Shown piece after piece: positions 1 to 11,447 of a DNA stretch of 64,000 nucleotides (its first letter is position 1; each line of letters opens with the position of its first letter). The DNA comes from Actinostola sp. cb2023 (lineage: Eukaryota; Cnidaria; Anthozoa; Actiniaria; Actinostolidae). The notes below the pieces were generated by a model, which did no database searches, had not been told where the DNA came from, and saw only the letters and a program-made list of their open reading frames with translations. The position numbers were made by a program, and so were the translations under genes. The DNA lies in the NCBI GenBank assembly GCA_033675265.1, contig JAUJYZ010001085.1, positions 189,001 to 253,000 of the forward strand, given 5' to 3'.

Positions 1-511
1 AGAGGACTTGCTTGTGAGAATTGAATCAATGCGAGCGTCCACACCACAAACGCGTTCATCGTTGTCTTTCACTACCGAACACAGAAGCGAACTTTCGCTG
101 ACCGAGTTTGAGTCCCACCGTAAACGGTTCAATTTCAAGCGGTGACGTCGACATATCGTCCTCTCTGAGTCGCTGTTTTCAAGCATGCGATCGCTCATCT
201 TTATTTCAAGGTTAACTTGACTGTGTTAAGTATTGGGTGTGGTGTGTTTATATATAGACACGGCAAATCTCTGCACCTGCTAATGTTTGTCCGTCAACAG
301 GTGGATCGAGCGCAGTTACTAGATATAAATATGTCAGTTTACAAGTCTTTTTCTTCTCGTAGTCTTATTAGTAGATATATGCATCATTGTTTTCTTAAAC
401 TGTATACAAGTACAATAAATGTTCGTAGAGCTGTTCGGCTTTAACAGTGATCAGAAACATCAAGAAGCAGAAGTTTATCTAGCCTTAATTGATCGGTTAA
501 TCCTTTGGCTG

Positions 512-583
512 AACATGCTCGAGGATCCAGCGGTTTTTTGCCCGGCGCTCCGAAGTCAAAAACCGCTGGATCCTCGAGCATGT
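512..583. repeat. Near-perfect hairpin, arms about 27 bp
   Basis: Arms 512-539 and 557-583 are reverse complements around a short GC-rich loop. The core CTCGAGGATCCAGCGGT is almost the same as the terminal sequence of the inverted-repeat element at 59094-59815, so this may be a minimal two-ended relic of that family. The rest of 1-2049 shows no convincing coding exon. Confidence 0.8.
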
Positions 584-987
584 TGACTGAAGTAATTCTA
601 TACCTTGTTGCGAAATAATTCAGTTTTAAGTACTTTCTGTAATGTAATATCGCGCGCACTGTGTTGCTGTATTGTAATTCACTGTTCGATAACACACAAA
701 CATGCACTAGTCGTTTAGTAGTCGTACTCACTAGAAGTCGTACGGTTTTTGCCACTTATATCAGAGTGCAAGGATGCGCAATTCTCTGCATGTAAGAGCT
801 ACTTCGTGTGCACAATACAACCAAGCACTACTCGTACATATTGTTGTGTCTAACAACAGCAACATAGGCAGGTTATCTGACAACAACACATAAATACTCC
901 TACGACCACGGGAAAGAATAGAACTACAAAGCAAGCAATCAAAACTAAAGCCAACATTACACTAACTATCGTACCTTGTAGTTCTAT

Positions 988-1126
988 AGTACAAACACTA
1001 AAACCGTGCAACGTGTTGCACTCAATAGTACTAAATAGCTCTAATTAAACAATAGAAAACAATAGCAATATCACTATTTAGGACTAAATAGTACTATTTA
1101 TGTTGCACGGTTTTAGAGTTTGTACT
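988..1126. mobile_element. Palindromic MITE-like element, copy 1
   Basis: The left arm at 988-1012 and right arm at 1102-1126 are reverse complements (AGTACAAACACTAAAA type). The interior is AT-rich and has no ORF. A sister copy follows 28 bp downstream. Confidence 0.7.
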
Positions 1127-1153
1127 CACTAGTACTTAGAATAATCTATCGTA

Positions 1154-1276
1154 GAGTACAAACACTAAAAGCATGCAATACTTTGCACTAAATAGCACTA
1201 ATTAAACAATAGAAAACAATAGAATTAGAGCACTATTTAGTACTATTTATGTTGCACGCGTTTAGTGTTTGTACTC
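1154..1276. mobile_element. Palindromic MITE-like element, copy 2
   Basis: Same family as 988-1126, with GAGTACAAACAC at one end and its complement at 1265-1276. The interior motif AACAATAGAAAACAATAG is shared with copy 1. A related fragment lies in reverse orientation near 32930-32990. Confidence 0.7.
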
Positions 1277-2049
1277 TACCTTGTAGCTCTAGACTAGTAT
1301 ACTTATTTCAGTGTTGTCAGGTCAGGATTTCAGAATCCAAGGTTTCATGATTTCAGATGCGCGCAGAAGAGAAGATTGGTTTGTTTAAATTCTTGTTTAG
1401 ACGTTTAATTCGAACGCAAATAAATAAAAACATTTGAATAGAAAATAATAATATTATTTCAAAGCTAATAGCAACAACTGTAAAGTATAACAACAATACA
1501 GGATTGTTTTGATGGTTTGTTTACAGTGTACCTGTTGACTGGACGAGTTAATCAACCAATCACGCATCACTGATAACAGGTTGTCTTTACACGGTCTTTT
1601 GAACCAAGATGTTGTTTATTCTGAACAAAAACATCCAAACGTAGAAAATTGATGAATGATATTTCCTGTTTTACGTTTAAAAAGGCAACACAGTTTAGTT
1701 TGAAAAATGATTCTAGAACATTATAAACTCAGAGAAATGTATTGGTGTTCAGTTAGTCAATGTTGGAGTGGGTCAAGTTTCTGGACTGATTTTCTCGAGG
1801 TTCGGGAAATGTCATGTTTCTTCAAAAGCGATGCCACAATTACCTCAAATCTATCGGCCACGCGGGCGTTTTCCATGTTGATCGTAGGACCCAATTTAGA
1901 ACACAAATCATTTGTTTCAAGTGGAGCAAACAAGGCGTTGGCTTAGGGTGTGGTTAAGACTGCAATCATCACCATTCTTGTCCCGCTGGTCCAAATATCC
2001 ATGCTCACTGTAGCCATGTTTAGTTACAAGTGACCTCGATACTGAAAGG
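1277..2049. other. Upstream spacer of the carboxypeptidase gene
   Basis: I see no coding exon with convincing features here. A short open frame at 1707-1946 has no recognisable domain. No clear TATA box was found before 2050. The 5' UTR and promoter of the carboxypeptidase gene presumably lie here. Confidence 0.5.
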
Positions 2050-4552
2050 ATGGTGCTCGTCAAGGGTCTAGTATTGGTCCTTTTTCTTCAAGTACTAAGT
2101 ACTTTGGCCAAACCTCCTGTAGTCAAGAAAGCACCCGTAGTAAAGGCACTAGCCAAGACACCAACGAAAGCCCCTGTACTGCACTCCGCGCCGGCCAAGG
2201 CAAATCCAGTCAACAACAAACAAAAGACAATCGTAGAGAAAACAAAACCGAAGATCATTGAACATGAGAAAGAGCCAGAGCTGAAACCCGAGGTAAAACA
2301 CGAGGTCGAAAAAGAGGTTGAAAACGAGCTCGAAGACAGAGAAATTAACGAGAGAAATTCAAGCTTCCGCCATCACAACTACGAAGAAATGACATGGCTT
2401 TTGAAGGACTTTGCACGAAAGCACAAAAGCATTGCACGATTGTACGATATCGGGAAATCTGTCCAGAACAGGAAACTCTGGGTCATGGAGATCTCTGACA
2501 ACCCTGGCAAACACGAACCCGAGGAACCAGAGATCAAGTTTGTGGCGAATATCCATGGCAACGAAGTGATTGGCAAAGAGGTACTGTTACATCTTATTCG
2601 ATACTTATGTCACAACTACAACAAAAACCAACGTATTACTCATCTCATTAATGCTACGCGTATTCATATTTTACCGAGTATGAACCCCGATGGATACGAG
2701 AAAGCAGCTAGTGATGACAAGCATCGTGGTGGCAGCAAGAACGCCAACGGAATCGATTTGAATCGTAACTTTCCCGACCAGTTTTTCCCGAGTACCACAG
2801 GACCCCCACAACCTGAAACGCGCGCAATCATGAAATGGGTCAGTTCCATTCCTTTTATTCTTTCGGCCAGTTTACACAGCGGTGCCCTGGTAGCGAGTTA
2901 CCCGTATGACGATAATCCTTCGGGGCAAAACTCGTACAGTGCAACACCAGATGATGACGTATTCAGGCAAATCGCCAGGTCGTACAGCGAGTCACATCCC
3001 ACAATGCACCTCGCAAACTCCCCGTGGAAATGTGCAGACAAACAGAGAGAACATTTCATTGACGGCATCACCAACGGTGCAGATTGGTTCAGCATCTCTG
3101 GTGGAATGCAGGACTATAACTACGTGAATTCAAACACGTTTGAAGTGACCTTAGAGCTTGGCTGTGAAAAGTTCCCCAATGCATCGGCACTTCCAGAGTA
3201 TTGGACTGAAAACAAAGCAGCTTTGCTGGATTTCATTGAGCAGGTATGTACTTACAGTCACAAACCATTTCAATGTCTTTGCTATTGTCAAACAAGGCAG
3301 CTTTGCTGGATTTCATTGAGCAGGTATGTACTTACAGTCACAAAATGTTTCAAAGTCTTTGCTATTGTCAAACAAGGCAGCTTTGCTGGATTTCATTGAG
3401 CAGGTATGTACTTACAGTCACAAAAACCATTTCAATGGCGAGCCAAAAATTTTTCACTGTTCTTGCTATTGTCAAACAAGGCAGCTTTGCTGGATTTCAT
3501 TGAGCAGGTATGTACTTACAGTCACAAACCATTTCAATGTCTTTGCTATTGTCAAACAAGGCAGCTTTGCTGGATTTCATTGAGCAGGTATGTACTTACA
3601 GTCACAAACCATTTCAATGTCTTTGCTATTGTCAAACAAGGCAGCTTTGCTGGATTTCATTGAGCAGGTATGTACTTACAGTCACAAACCATTTCAATGT
3701 CTTTGCTATTGTCAAACAAGGCAGCTTTGCTGGATTTCATTGAGAAGGTATGTACTTACAGTCACAAACCATTTCAATGTCTTTGCTATTGTCAAACAAG
3801 GCAGCTTTGCTGGATTTCATTGAGCAGGTATGTACTACATCGCGCGGTCAAATGTCTGAAAGTTAAACAAATTACTTCACAGATTAAAGATTATCTTATT
3901 TTCTATAAACTACGAGTTTACCTTTTTACTTTTTTATTTATCAAAAACTGAAGTTATTTGAGTTTGTAGTTTGGCGAGCCAAAATGGTCCACTGTTTTTA
4001 CATTCTTCCTTATTGTTGATGCAGGAGAAAGCTCGCGCATGCGCAGACGTTTGACCGCGGTGTGGCTGTTGTCATATTTTCATCGAAGCCTGTCAACAGA
4101 CTATACTCAAATTTACACATCTACGCATGCGTGAAGTAACTAATATTTATTGTTTCCAGGCCGACCGAGGAATTCATGGTTTGGTCAAAGACGAGGACGG
4201 CAAACCCATCAAAGACGCTCGTATCAACATAGCGAATCGTCGCCACGACATCTTCACAACTAAAGACGGTGACTACTGGAGACTGTTGGTACCAGGCTCC
4301 TATGATGTGACTGCGTCCGCGAAGGGGTATGAGCCCGAGTCTAAAACATCGACCGTTCTCCCTTTAAAGACAAGCAAGATGGATTTCACTTTGAAGCGAA
4401 TACGGACGCGAAAACCGCGACACATCGAAGACAACGAAGACCCGAGGGGGAGCTTTCCTCTGAGAAGATCCTTGAGGGATTATTACCGGGATAATAATGA
4501 ATCGCCAAACAACGAAGACTACACCCAAAGACAACCAACTGATTTCCAATAG
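2050..4552 (+). CDS. Secreted M14 metallocarboxypeptidase, CPE/CPN-like
   Basis: Two exons, 2050-3243 and 4160-4552, join in phase 0 to give 528 residues. The start ATG opens a hydrophobic signal peptide, followed by a Lys/Pro/Ala-rich then Glu-rich linker to about residue 100. The M14 N/E-subfamily domain has zinc ligands H169 and E172 in HGNE and H276 in SLHSG, plus the catalytic Glu at about 369 in VTLELGCEKFP, so it looks active. Exon 2 encodes the transthyretin-like domain (GIHGLVKDEDGKP, DGDYWRLLVPGSYDVTASA) and a basic/acidic tail. The family removes C-terminal Lys/Arg from peptides in the secretory pathway or outside the cell. The single catalytic domain favours the E/M/N/Z group over three-domain CPD; the exact orthologue is not resolved. 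The intron contains an array made of the end of exon 1. Confidence 0.93.
3210..3835 (+). repeat. 80-bp minisatellite built from an exon end and its donor
   Basis: About eight tandem units of roughly 80 bp (one near 103 bp). Each carries the last 30 or so coding bases of carboxypeptidase exon 1, ending in ATTGAGCAG, with the GTATGT donor and flanking intron. One copy has ATTGAGAAG. The first unit is the real exon border at 3243/3244. Units are nearly identical, which suggests recent expansion. Confidence 0.92.
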
Positions 4553-4648
4553 TCTTTTTGTAAATATATATTACCATGGTAACAAGTGGTTGCCATGGCT
4601 GCGTCAACCTCGCCTGATTTTGATACTGATTTTGGTAGTAACTATCAA

Positions 4649-4878
4649 AACTTGTATCAAGATTACTATCGATGGCACTGGTGCCGTTCAGTGGTAGAAT
4701 TCTCGCCTGCCACGCGGGAGGCCCGGGTTCGATTCCCGGCCAGTGCACGTTAATTTTTTTTTTACTTTATTTTACCTTGTAATTCCAACGAACTCTTTTT
4801 TCGTCTTTTTACACGTGGAGTTTTCTTTATTAGAATTCTGTACAAGTATTTTGTTAGCCGTTCCAGTCTTCTGTTGGT
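4649..4878 (-). repeat. Inverted segmental duplicate of 11355-11572
   Basis: About 230 bp matching, in reverse orientation, the block at 11355-11572. It holds a tRNA-Gly-like sequence plus, antisense, the 3' end of exon 5 of the unrecognised gene with its donor. This copy has a roughly 12-bp insertion near 4830 and smaller changes, so it is probably the derived copy. It sits in the 3' flank of the carboxypeptidase gene. Confidence 0.85.
4674..4746 (+). tRNA. tRNA-Gly(GCC)-like copy with a 2-nt insertion
   Basis: It is identical to the canonical tRNA-Gly at 11476-11546 except for two extra C residues between the acceptor stem and D stem, giving 73 rather than 71 nt. Anticodon GCC, the T arm and B box are intact. 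The extended linker may impair folding, so this is either a pseudogene or a variant tRNA. Confidence 0.65.
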
Positions 4879-4895
4879 GACCCTGATTTTGATAG

Positions 4896-5087
4896 AGTGG
4901 AACCTCTATTTACGGACACCTCTATATTACGGACACCTCTATATTATGGACAGATATTTAGGTCCTGGCAAAATCATCACCATACATTCTTTGTACAAAT
5001 AACCTCTATATTACAAACACCTCTATATTACGGACACTTTTTTCTGCTTGGCTCTTCGGTGTCCGTGTTATAGAGGTTCGACTGTAC
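4896..5087. mobile_element. Pogo/Tigger-like MITE
   Basis: The ends are inverted repeats: GGAACCTCTATTTACGGACA on the left and GTGTCCGTGTTATAGAGG plus TTCGACTGTA on the right. The interior repeats CTCTATATTACGGACAC. CAGTCGAACCTC-type ends are characteristic of pogo/Tigger elements. No transposase. Confidence 0.75.
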
Positions 5088-5558
5088 CTAATTTTAGTGC
5101 GTTTTATTCCACTGAATACCTAATTGTTTTTCAGTGCGTTGATTACTTTTATAGTGTTCTAATCCAGGTACAAATGATCACTGAATGGCTAGTCTATTAT
5201 CTTTTTTCAGCCAACAGCAGTTTATTGCCCAGGGCATATAGTGTTCTAAGAAAGGCATGTGAGGGATCAACTGAACCGCAAAATTATTGCAATACAATAA
5301 TATTCTGAGATTACATAATACTGAATAACACAGTGCTATAAGTTACGCGTGCATTGCACATTTCTACTTCTGCCTTGATATGTATTTATAGTTGAGTTGT
5401 TCAACACTTTGCCATGTCATTCAGTTGTAATAAAATAAATGTAAATATTTGACTGAAAATACATTGACAAATAAATCACGCATTGAAGATGACATTGAGT
5501 CGTTTCTGTGGAAAGATGTTTGTAAAACGTAAAATTGTTGTGTTGTTAATTAAATAAA

Positions 5559-5589
<31 letters not shown>

Positions 5590-5726
5590 TTTTTTATTTT
5601 ATTTTTTAATAATAATATAATAAAACTAATAATAAATTAATAATAATAATTTTTTTTTTTAATAATAATAATAATAATAATAAAAATAATAAAATTAATA
5701 ATAATAATAATTTTTTTATTTTTTTT

Positions 5727-5761
<35 letters not shown>

Positions 5762-6746
5762 TAAGCTGTCTCTGTCTAGTCTCCGTGCTATGACCGTGCT
5801 GTGACCGTGCTGTGCCGTGCTGTATCGTTTTGGTGCGTTTTTCACACTCAGTCAAATTTACACCAATGTGAATCCTCCTCACTTTTTAATCTCGTTAAAC
5901 GTTTGTTTTGTGATAATATAACCACACGACGTCCGGCCAAACATGTATTCATCTACCTAGGCCTTTGTTAGTAAGCTGGCATGCTTTTAGTTGTTCTTGG
6001 TACGACAAGTATATAGATGAGTAGATAATGACAAAGTCTTCATAGAAAGACAATTATGTAGAAAAAGATAACAGTAAATTAACCATGAAATACCTGCCCT
6101 GGTGATTAAGCATTGTATCCAAGCTATTATTGACACCTCTTTAACAGTTGTGAATGTGAAACAATTTAGCTAAAATCTTAGTAGAAAAACGTCTTTAGAA
6201 AAAGATGACAAGGAAAAGTGAACTGTTTTATTTACCATGAAAATTGTTTACAAACATGACTGAGTTGAGCGGCATGTTTAAGCGTTGCCGACTACTGCCT
6301 ATAGATACACTGACCACCTAGTTGAAGTAACTATGTTTTCTTGTGGTCGAGAGGGTGTCTATTTGTAGGCCCAGCTGTCATTAATCTATCAGACGAACTA
6401 GCAATAATAGCCAATCATTTGAACGTATCTCAGATGTGTACGTGAGCTTTAACAACGGAACCTGAAAGAGTGGTGGAAGGAATTGACTAAATTACTCATT
6501 ATTTCACTTGCCACGACAATGATTCAGTAATTCTCGAAAGTAATTCGTAAATATTGTGCAAACTACTGTCATTAGTCGAATTGGCTCCTTCTTAGAAACA
6601 CATCGACACAAGCGAAAACAAGCAGCGAAGAATTGCTTCTTTCTAATGGCTTTATAGTCAGTTCGTCGATGGATTGTACCAACATAGAAACAGCCGCTCA
6701 AAATCGTTCTGAATAAAAACCATCAAGATTTCCTCGACTACACATC
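5088..6746. other. Spacer with likely 3' processing signals and AAT-rich tract
   Basis: No gene seen. AATAAA-type sequences near 5430-5475 could end the carboxypeptidase transcript. 5555-5760 is an interrupted AAT/ATT microsatellite with T-runs. A GTGCCGTGCTGT-rich stretch near 5785-5825 weakly resembles the TA-MITE family at 9069 and 55554. Confidence 0.5.
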
Positions 6747-9700
6747 ATGAAAGGCAATAAACAGACGATGTTGTCAGCGAGGTAAGAAACATTTTCTTTT
6801 TTGTTTCCTGATCACATTTTCCATATATAGCCTTCGAATTCTATTTAGTCGTCAAATACATACAAACACATACATGTACCTTAATCCTTACTCTAACTGG
6901 CAAAAACAAAATGGAACCCTTGACATGAAAACGAGCCCCCTTGAATCATACAGACTACCTTGAAGACCCAAACGAACCCCCTTGAATCATACACACTCCC
7001 CTGAAGACCCAAACGAACCCCCTTGAATCATCGAACCCCCTTGAATCACACTGACACACACTCCCTTGAAGACCCAAACGAACCCCCTTGAATCACTCCC
7101 TTGAAGACCCAAACGAACCCCCTTGAATCATACACACTCCCTTGAAGACCCAAACGAACCCCCTTGAATCATGACACACTCCCTTGAAGACCCAAACGAA
7201 CCCCCTTGAATCATGACACACTCCCTTGAAGACCCAAACGAACCCCCTTGAATCATACACACTCCCTTGAAGACCCAAACGAACCCCCTTGAATCATACA
7301 CACTCCCTTGAAGACCCAAACGAACCCCCTTGAATCATACACACTCCCTTGAAGACCCAAACGAACCCCCTTGAATCATACACACTCCCTTGAAGACCCA
7401 AACGAACCCCCTTGAATCATACACACTCCCCTGAAGACCCAAACGAACCCCCTTGAATCATACAGACTCCCTTGAAGACCCAAACGAAACCCCTTTCACA
7501 GCAACCCTGCTACGTTAATCTCAGTTAGTCTCTAATGTTTATTCTGATCGATTTACTGCGATCGTTTACAAACTAATAATTCAAATTGAGTTGACACCAG
7601 TCGTGCTAATATTGACACTCTTCGTAGCCAAGTCTTTGACAAGTCCACCAATCAATGTAAACTAAATGCTGTCATTATGTCAATATTTACGCTCATGGTT
7701 CAACACACAGTGAACAACGCTATGATGACCTGAAAGCCTTTGATTGCTTGTTCCACGTACTTACTGAAACTTCCTTCCTTTCTTCCTCTTTTCTTTCTTT
7801 CTTTCTTTCATCCTTCCTTCCTGCCTTCCTTCCTTCCTTCCTTGCTTCCCTTCCTTCCTTCCTTGCTTCCTTCCTTCCTTTCTGCTCTCATTTCTTTTTC
7901 TTTCTCTCATTTGTTTCTTCAGCTCTATCGTTTTTTCGTTTTTTCTTTCTTTGTTATTTCTTGCTTTCTCTCTCACTTCTTGCTTTCTTTCTCATTTTCT
8001 TTCTTTCTCTCTCATTTACTAATCATTTTGTCATCACAGAAAGGAGAAAGACAAAAAGGCTGACGGTCTGTGCGGATGGAACCAGGAAGAAGAAGATCTT
8101 CTGCAAGATGAAATAGGTACTGCGCGCTGGCTGCCAGGCACCAATAAACATATTTATATACCACCTTACTTTACTTTCCAGGTATTGAAGCGTGGTTCGA
8201 GGAACAAAAACAATCAGGACGAGAACCAGGTAGACGTAACCACTACGCCGCGTGACTGACGTAACAACTACGTAACAGCTACGCCGCGTGACTGACGTAA
8301 CAACTACGACTGACGTAACAATTACGCCCCGTGACTGACGTAACAACTATACGCCAAGTGACTGACGTAACAACTATACGCCGCGTAACAACTACGCCGC
8401 GTGACGGACGTAACAACTATACGCCGCGTGACTGACGCAACAACTATACGCCAAGTGACTGACGTAACAACTATACGCCGCGTAACAACTACGCCGCGTA
8501 ACTGACGTAACAACTATACGCCGCGTAACAACTACGCCGCGTGACTGACGTAACAACTACGCCGCGTGACTGACGTAACAATTATACGCCGCGTGACTGA
8601 CGTAACAACTATACGCCGCGTAACAACTACGCCGCGTAACTGACGTAACAACTACGCCGCGTGACGGACGTAACAACTATACGCCGCGTGACTGACGTAA
8701 CAACTATACGCCAAGTGACTGACGTAACAACTATACGCCGCGTAACAACTACGCCGCGTAACTGACGTAACAACTATACGCCGCGTAACAACTACGCCGC
8801 GTGACTGACGTAACAACTACGCCGCGTGACTGACGTAACAACTATACGCCGCGTGACTGACGTAACAACTATACGCCGCGTAACAACTACGCCGCGTAAC
8901 TGACGTAACAACTACGCCGCGTGACTGACGTAACAACTACGCCGCGTGACTGACGTCACAACTATACGCCGCGTGACTGACGTCACAACTATACGCCGCG
9001 TAACTGACGTAACAACTGACTGACGTAACAACTACGCCGCGTGACTGACGTAACAACTGACTGACGTAGAGCAGATTTCGAATGACTGTGAAAAACTTAC
9101 GGCACGGACGTGCCGTGACCGTGATGATTTAGGATTTCGAATGAATCCGTGCCGTGCGCCGTGGTTTTTCATAGTCATACGAAATCTGCTCTAACAACTA
9201 CGCCGCGTGACTGACGTAACAACTGACTGACGTAACAACTACGCCGCGTGACTGACGTAACAACTGACTGACGTAACAACTACGCCGCGTGACTGACGTA
9301 ACAACTGACTGACGTAACAACTACGCCGCGTGACTGATTTGTGAAGGATTTCGTTATGTCAATTGCTTGTCGTCTTGATGGCATATAGCAGAATAACCGA
9401 ATAATAAATCATATGCATAAATGCACCAATCATATGCAAATACATGCTAGAAGCTTCTTTTGTATGCATAAAAACAACGCATTGTTTCATTGGGAGGCTT
9501 ACGATACATCTGCATATGATTTGTGCATTTACAAAAAAGCGTAATTATGTGTCATAATGACACATGAGCCGTCTGAAAATCAGGCTATAACTAATGGTGC
9601 GTTCAAACAGTTTATTTTGAGATGCACTCTGTAAGTTCATATAAGTATTGTATTTCAGGATATGTATGTGCTTTGGTGGAGTCATTTGATAGACGACGAC

Positions 9701-10793
9701 TCCAAGAAAAAGCAAAACTTCTCAAAATGCGCACTTCTTTTTCAAGAAAAAGTCAGAGTGCAACAGGTACTGGAACAAATGCGGTCAATACACCAGGTAA
9801 CATAAGTACACCAGAACAATACTCTCCTTCTATTGGTTCATCAAATAATCACGTGACTTTGGACCAATCAGAACTAGCAGACCACACATTACCAAAAGGC
9901 GAGATTTGCTATCATTGTAATGGGCCGAGCGAAACGACGTCATACATCAACGATTCTCCACCGAAGAACTTCGAGTTGGTGAATCTAGCGCGATACGAAG
10001 AGAAACTGAGAAAACTGCGTGAAAATCGACTAAGAAAAACCGTCGAAACCTTCAAAAAAACTGAAATTGCCGTTAGCATATCTCCCAAAATACAAGCCAA
10101 CATTACAAGTGTAACGTTCGCTGAGGGAATGATGCAACCTATTAATGAACCAGTAACGAAGACAACAAGACCAAACAATCATATAAACCACACTACCACA
10201 AAACTGCCGTCCATACTTGACAAAGACTTGGAAGAACAAAATGTTCAGAATTTTGAGGACCAATTAAAAACTTCTTCAAGAGATGTTCCTTGTAACAGTA
10301 AAATCAATTCCCCTAAGTGTATGAAAGACAAAAATGAAAAGAATTCGAAGAAACACAAAACGGTATCGATCGACTTCGACGTTTTAGAAAAATACGCGTT
10401 AATTCGAAACGCTAAATCGAAAGCGACATTTACAGATTATGTGAAAAAAATCCGCAGCCTACAAAGTTGTCCTGAAGGCACGAGTCAAAGTTTTTCAAAT
10501 TCAGAGAAAAACGAAGCCTCGGAATGCGATTTACGTTCAGCTCTGAACAGGTCGAGAGAACATAGTTTTGATCAAGTGCGTGAACTTTGGAATGAATCAC
10601 AGAGGGACAGGATAGTCACCAAGATATCAAGACGTACCAAAAGTCTACCGTCGTATTGTAATAGTGTAGACAAGTTGATGGTGTTTAATGCAGACGGAAG
10701 TACGTCACAACCTACGAAGAATGAACCCGGAAATAAGGTGAGCGGTTCAAATGGAAAACACGCCATAATATATAATAACAGGGCCGTACATAG

Positions 10794-10828
<35 letters not shown>

Positions 10829-11447
10829 TGCCCCCCTAACAAGGCGAAAAAGCTGACCAAAAAGTACTGAGAACTGATCTATTTTTTTGCTGTTAAATAC
10901 GTACTGTCCCCCCCCCCCCCCCCCCCCCCCTGAATTTTGAGTTATGTACGGCCCTGAATAAATAGCATTAGTATATATACCACACAAGTGAATAGTGCTT
11001 TTCGTGCGCTTGGTTAATCAAACTAGGGATATCCTTGGCTATTCACCTCCGAGCAAAACAAGATGGCGTCGCGGTTCGCGAGCGTATCTTTTTCGGTAAA
11101 GGCTTGTTTCCATAACCCAAACCGCCCTTGGCCGACCAAACAATAGAACGAATCTATTGTGTTACTGCATCGTTCTATTGTTTTATATTAATGAGGTCCT
11201 TTTGAGGTATCCCATTTAGCCTCCACCGTCTTTTTCTTCTTGAAAATAACTTTTATATACTGAATCCAAGCCAGTGACCCGACCTTCTATTTTTGTTTTC
11301 TCAGGGAAAACCCCGCAAATCAACGCACACGTGTCCTTTACAGCGCATGCTCTCAGCCACCAACAGAAGACTGGAAGCTAACAAAATACTTGTACGAGAA
11401 AACTCCACGTGTAAAAAGACGAAAAAAGAGTTCGTTGGAATTACAAG
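6747..11447 (+). CDS. Unrecognised multi-exon gene, 3' end not resolved
   Basis: Five exons agree in phase and splice borders: 6747-6781, 8040-8116, 8182-8229, 9659-10737 and 11305-11447. The ATG at 6747 opens MKGNKQTMLSAR, then KEKDKKADGLCGWNQEEE, then GIEAWFEEQKQSGREPG, then a long exon of about 360 residues beginning YVCALVESFDRRRLQEKAK. The product is hydrophilic and rich in Lys, Ser, Asn and Glu. It has a basic helical stretch (LARYEEKLRKLRENRLRK) and no signal peptide or membrane segment. Exon 5 encodes GKPRKSTHTCPLQRMLSATN and on, ending in phase 2 before a GTAAAA donor. I do not recognise the family. Introns hold a 41-bp array, a pyrimidine tract, a 25-bp array, two MITEs and, after exon 5, an antisense tRNA-Gly and a satellite. 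A possible later exon starts near 14344, but its phase does not match. Confidence 0.7.
6940..7497 (+). repeat. About 41-bp minisatellite in intron 1
   Basis: Around 13 units contain CCCCCTTGAATCATACACAC and CTCCCTTGAAGACCCAAACG. Some units are truncated. It lies in the first intron of the unrecognised gene. Confidence 0.9.
7765..8030 (+). repeat. Pyrimidine tract (CTTT/CTTC)n
   Basis: Almost pure C/T sequence just upstream of the exon 2 acceptor at 8038-8039. It acts as a very long polypyrimidine tract and could form triplex DNA. Open frames across it on either strand are artefacts. Confidence 0.9.
8232..9340 (+). repeat. 25-27-bp minisatellite in intron 3
   Basis: Units of CGTAACAACTATACGCCGCG plus TGACTGA, with higher-order blocks that recur in the same order near 8340-8600 and 8690-8890. 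The array starts within 10 bp of the exon 3 donor at 8230. A MITE splits it at 9069-9191. Confidence 0.93.
9069..9191. mobile_element. TA-target MITE inside the minisatellite
   Basis: The terminal inverted repeats begin GAGCAGATTTCG and end CGAAATCTGCTC. TA dinucleotides flank both ends (9067-9068 and 9192-9193), the signature of Tc1/mariner insertion. A second copy is at 55554-55697. It interrupts the tandem array, so it inserted after the array formed. Confidence 0.85.
10779..10956. mobile_element. MITE with poly-G/poly-C core and 5-bp duplication
   Basis: The ends are CAGGGCCGTACATA and its complement, and AATAA flanks both sides as a 5-bp target duplication. A G run of about 30 lies near the left end and a C run of about 24 near the right. 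A second copy in the opposite orientation is at 49143-49321. It lies 41 bp after the exon 4 donor of the unrecognised gene. Confidence 0.85.

Noticed and set aside
1707..1946. 79-codon open frame upstream of the carboxypeptidase
   Set aside because: It has an ATG, but the length is within chance for this base composition and no domain or signal is visible.
2050..3399. A 449-residue unspliced carboxypeptidase ending in the repeat
   Set aside because: The frame past 3243 is intron and repeat sequence. The transthyretin-like domain in the exon at 4160 joins in phase to the donor at 3243, as in known family members.
6900..9340. Possible CRISPR-like arrays
   Set aside because: The repeats are contiguous or near-contiguous units without unique spacers, and the DNA is clearly animal.
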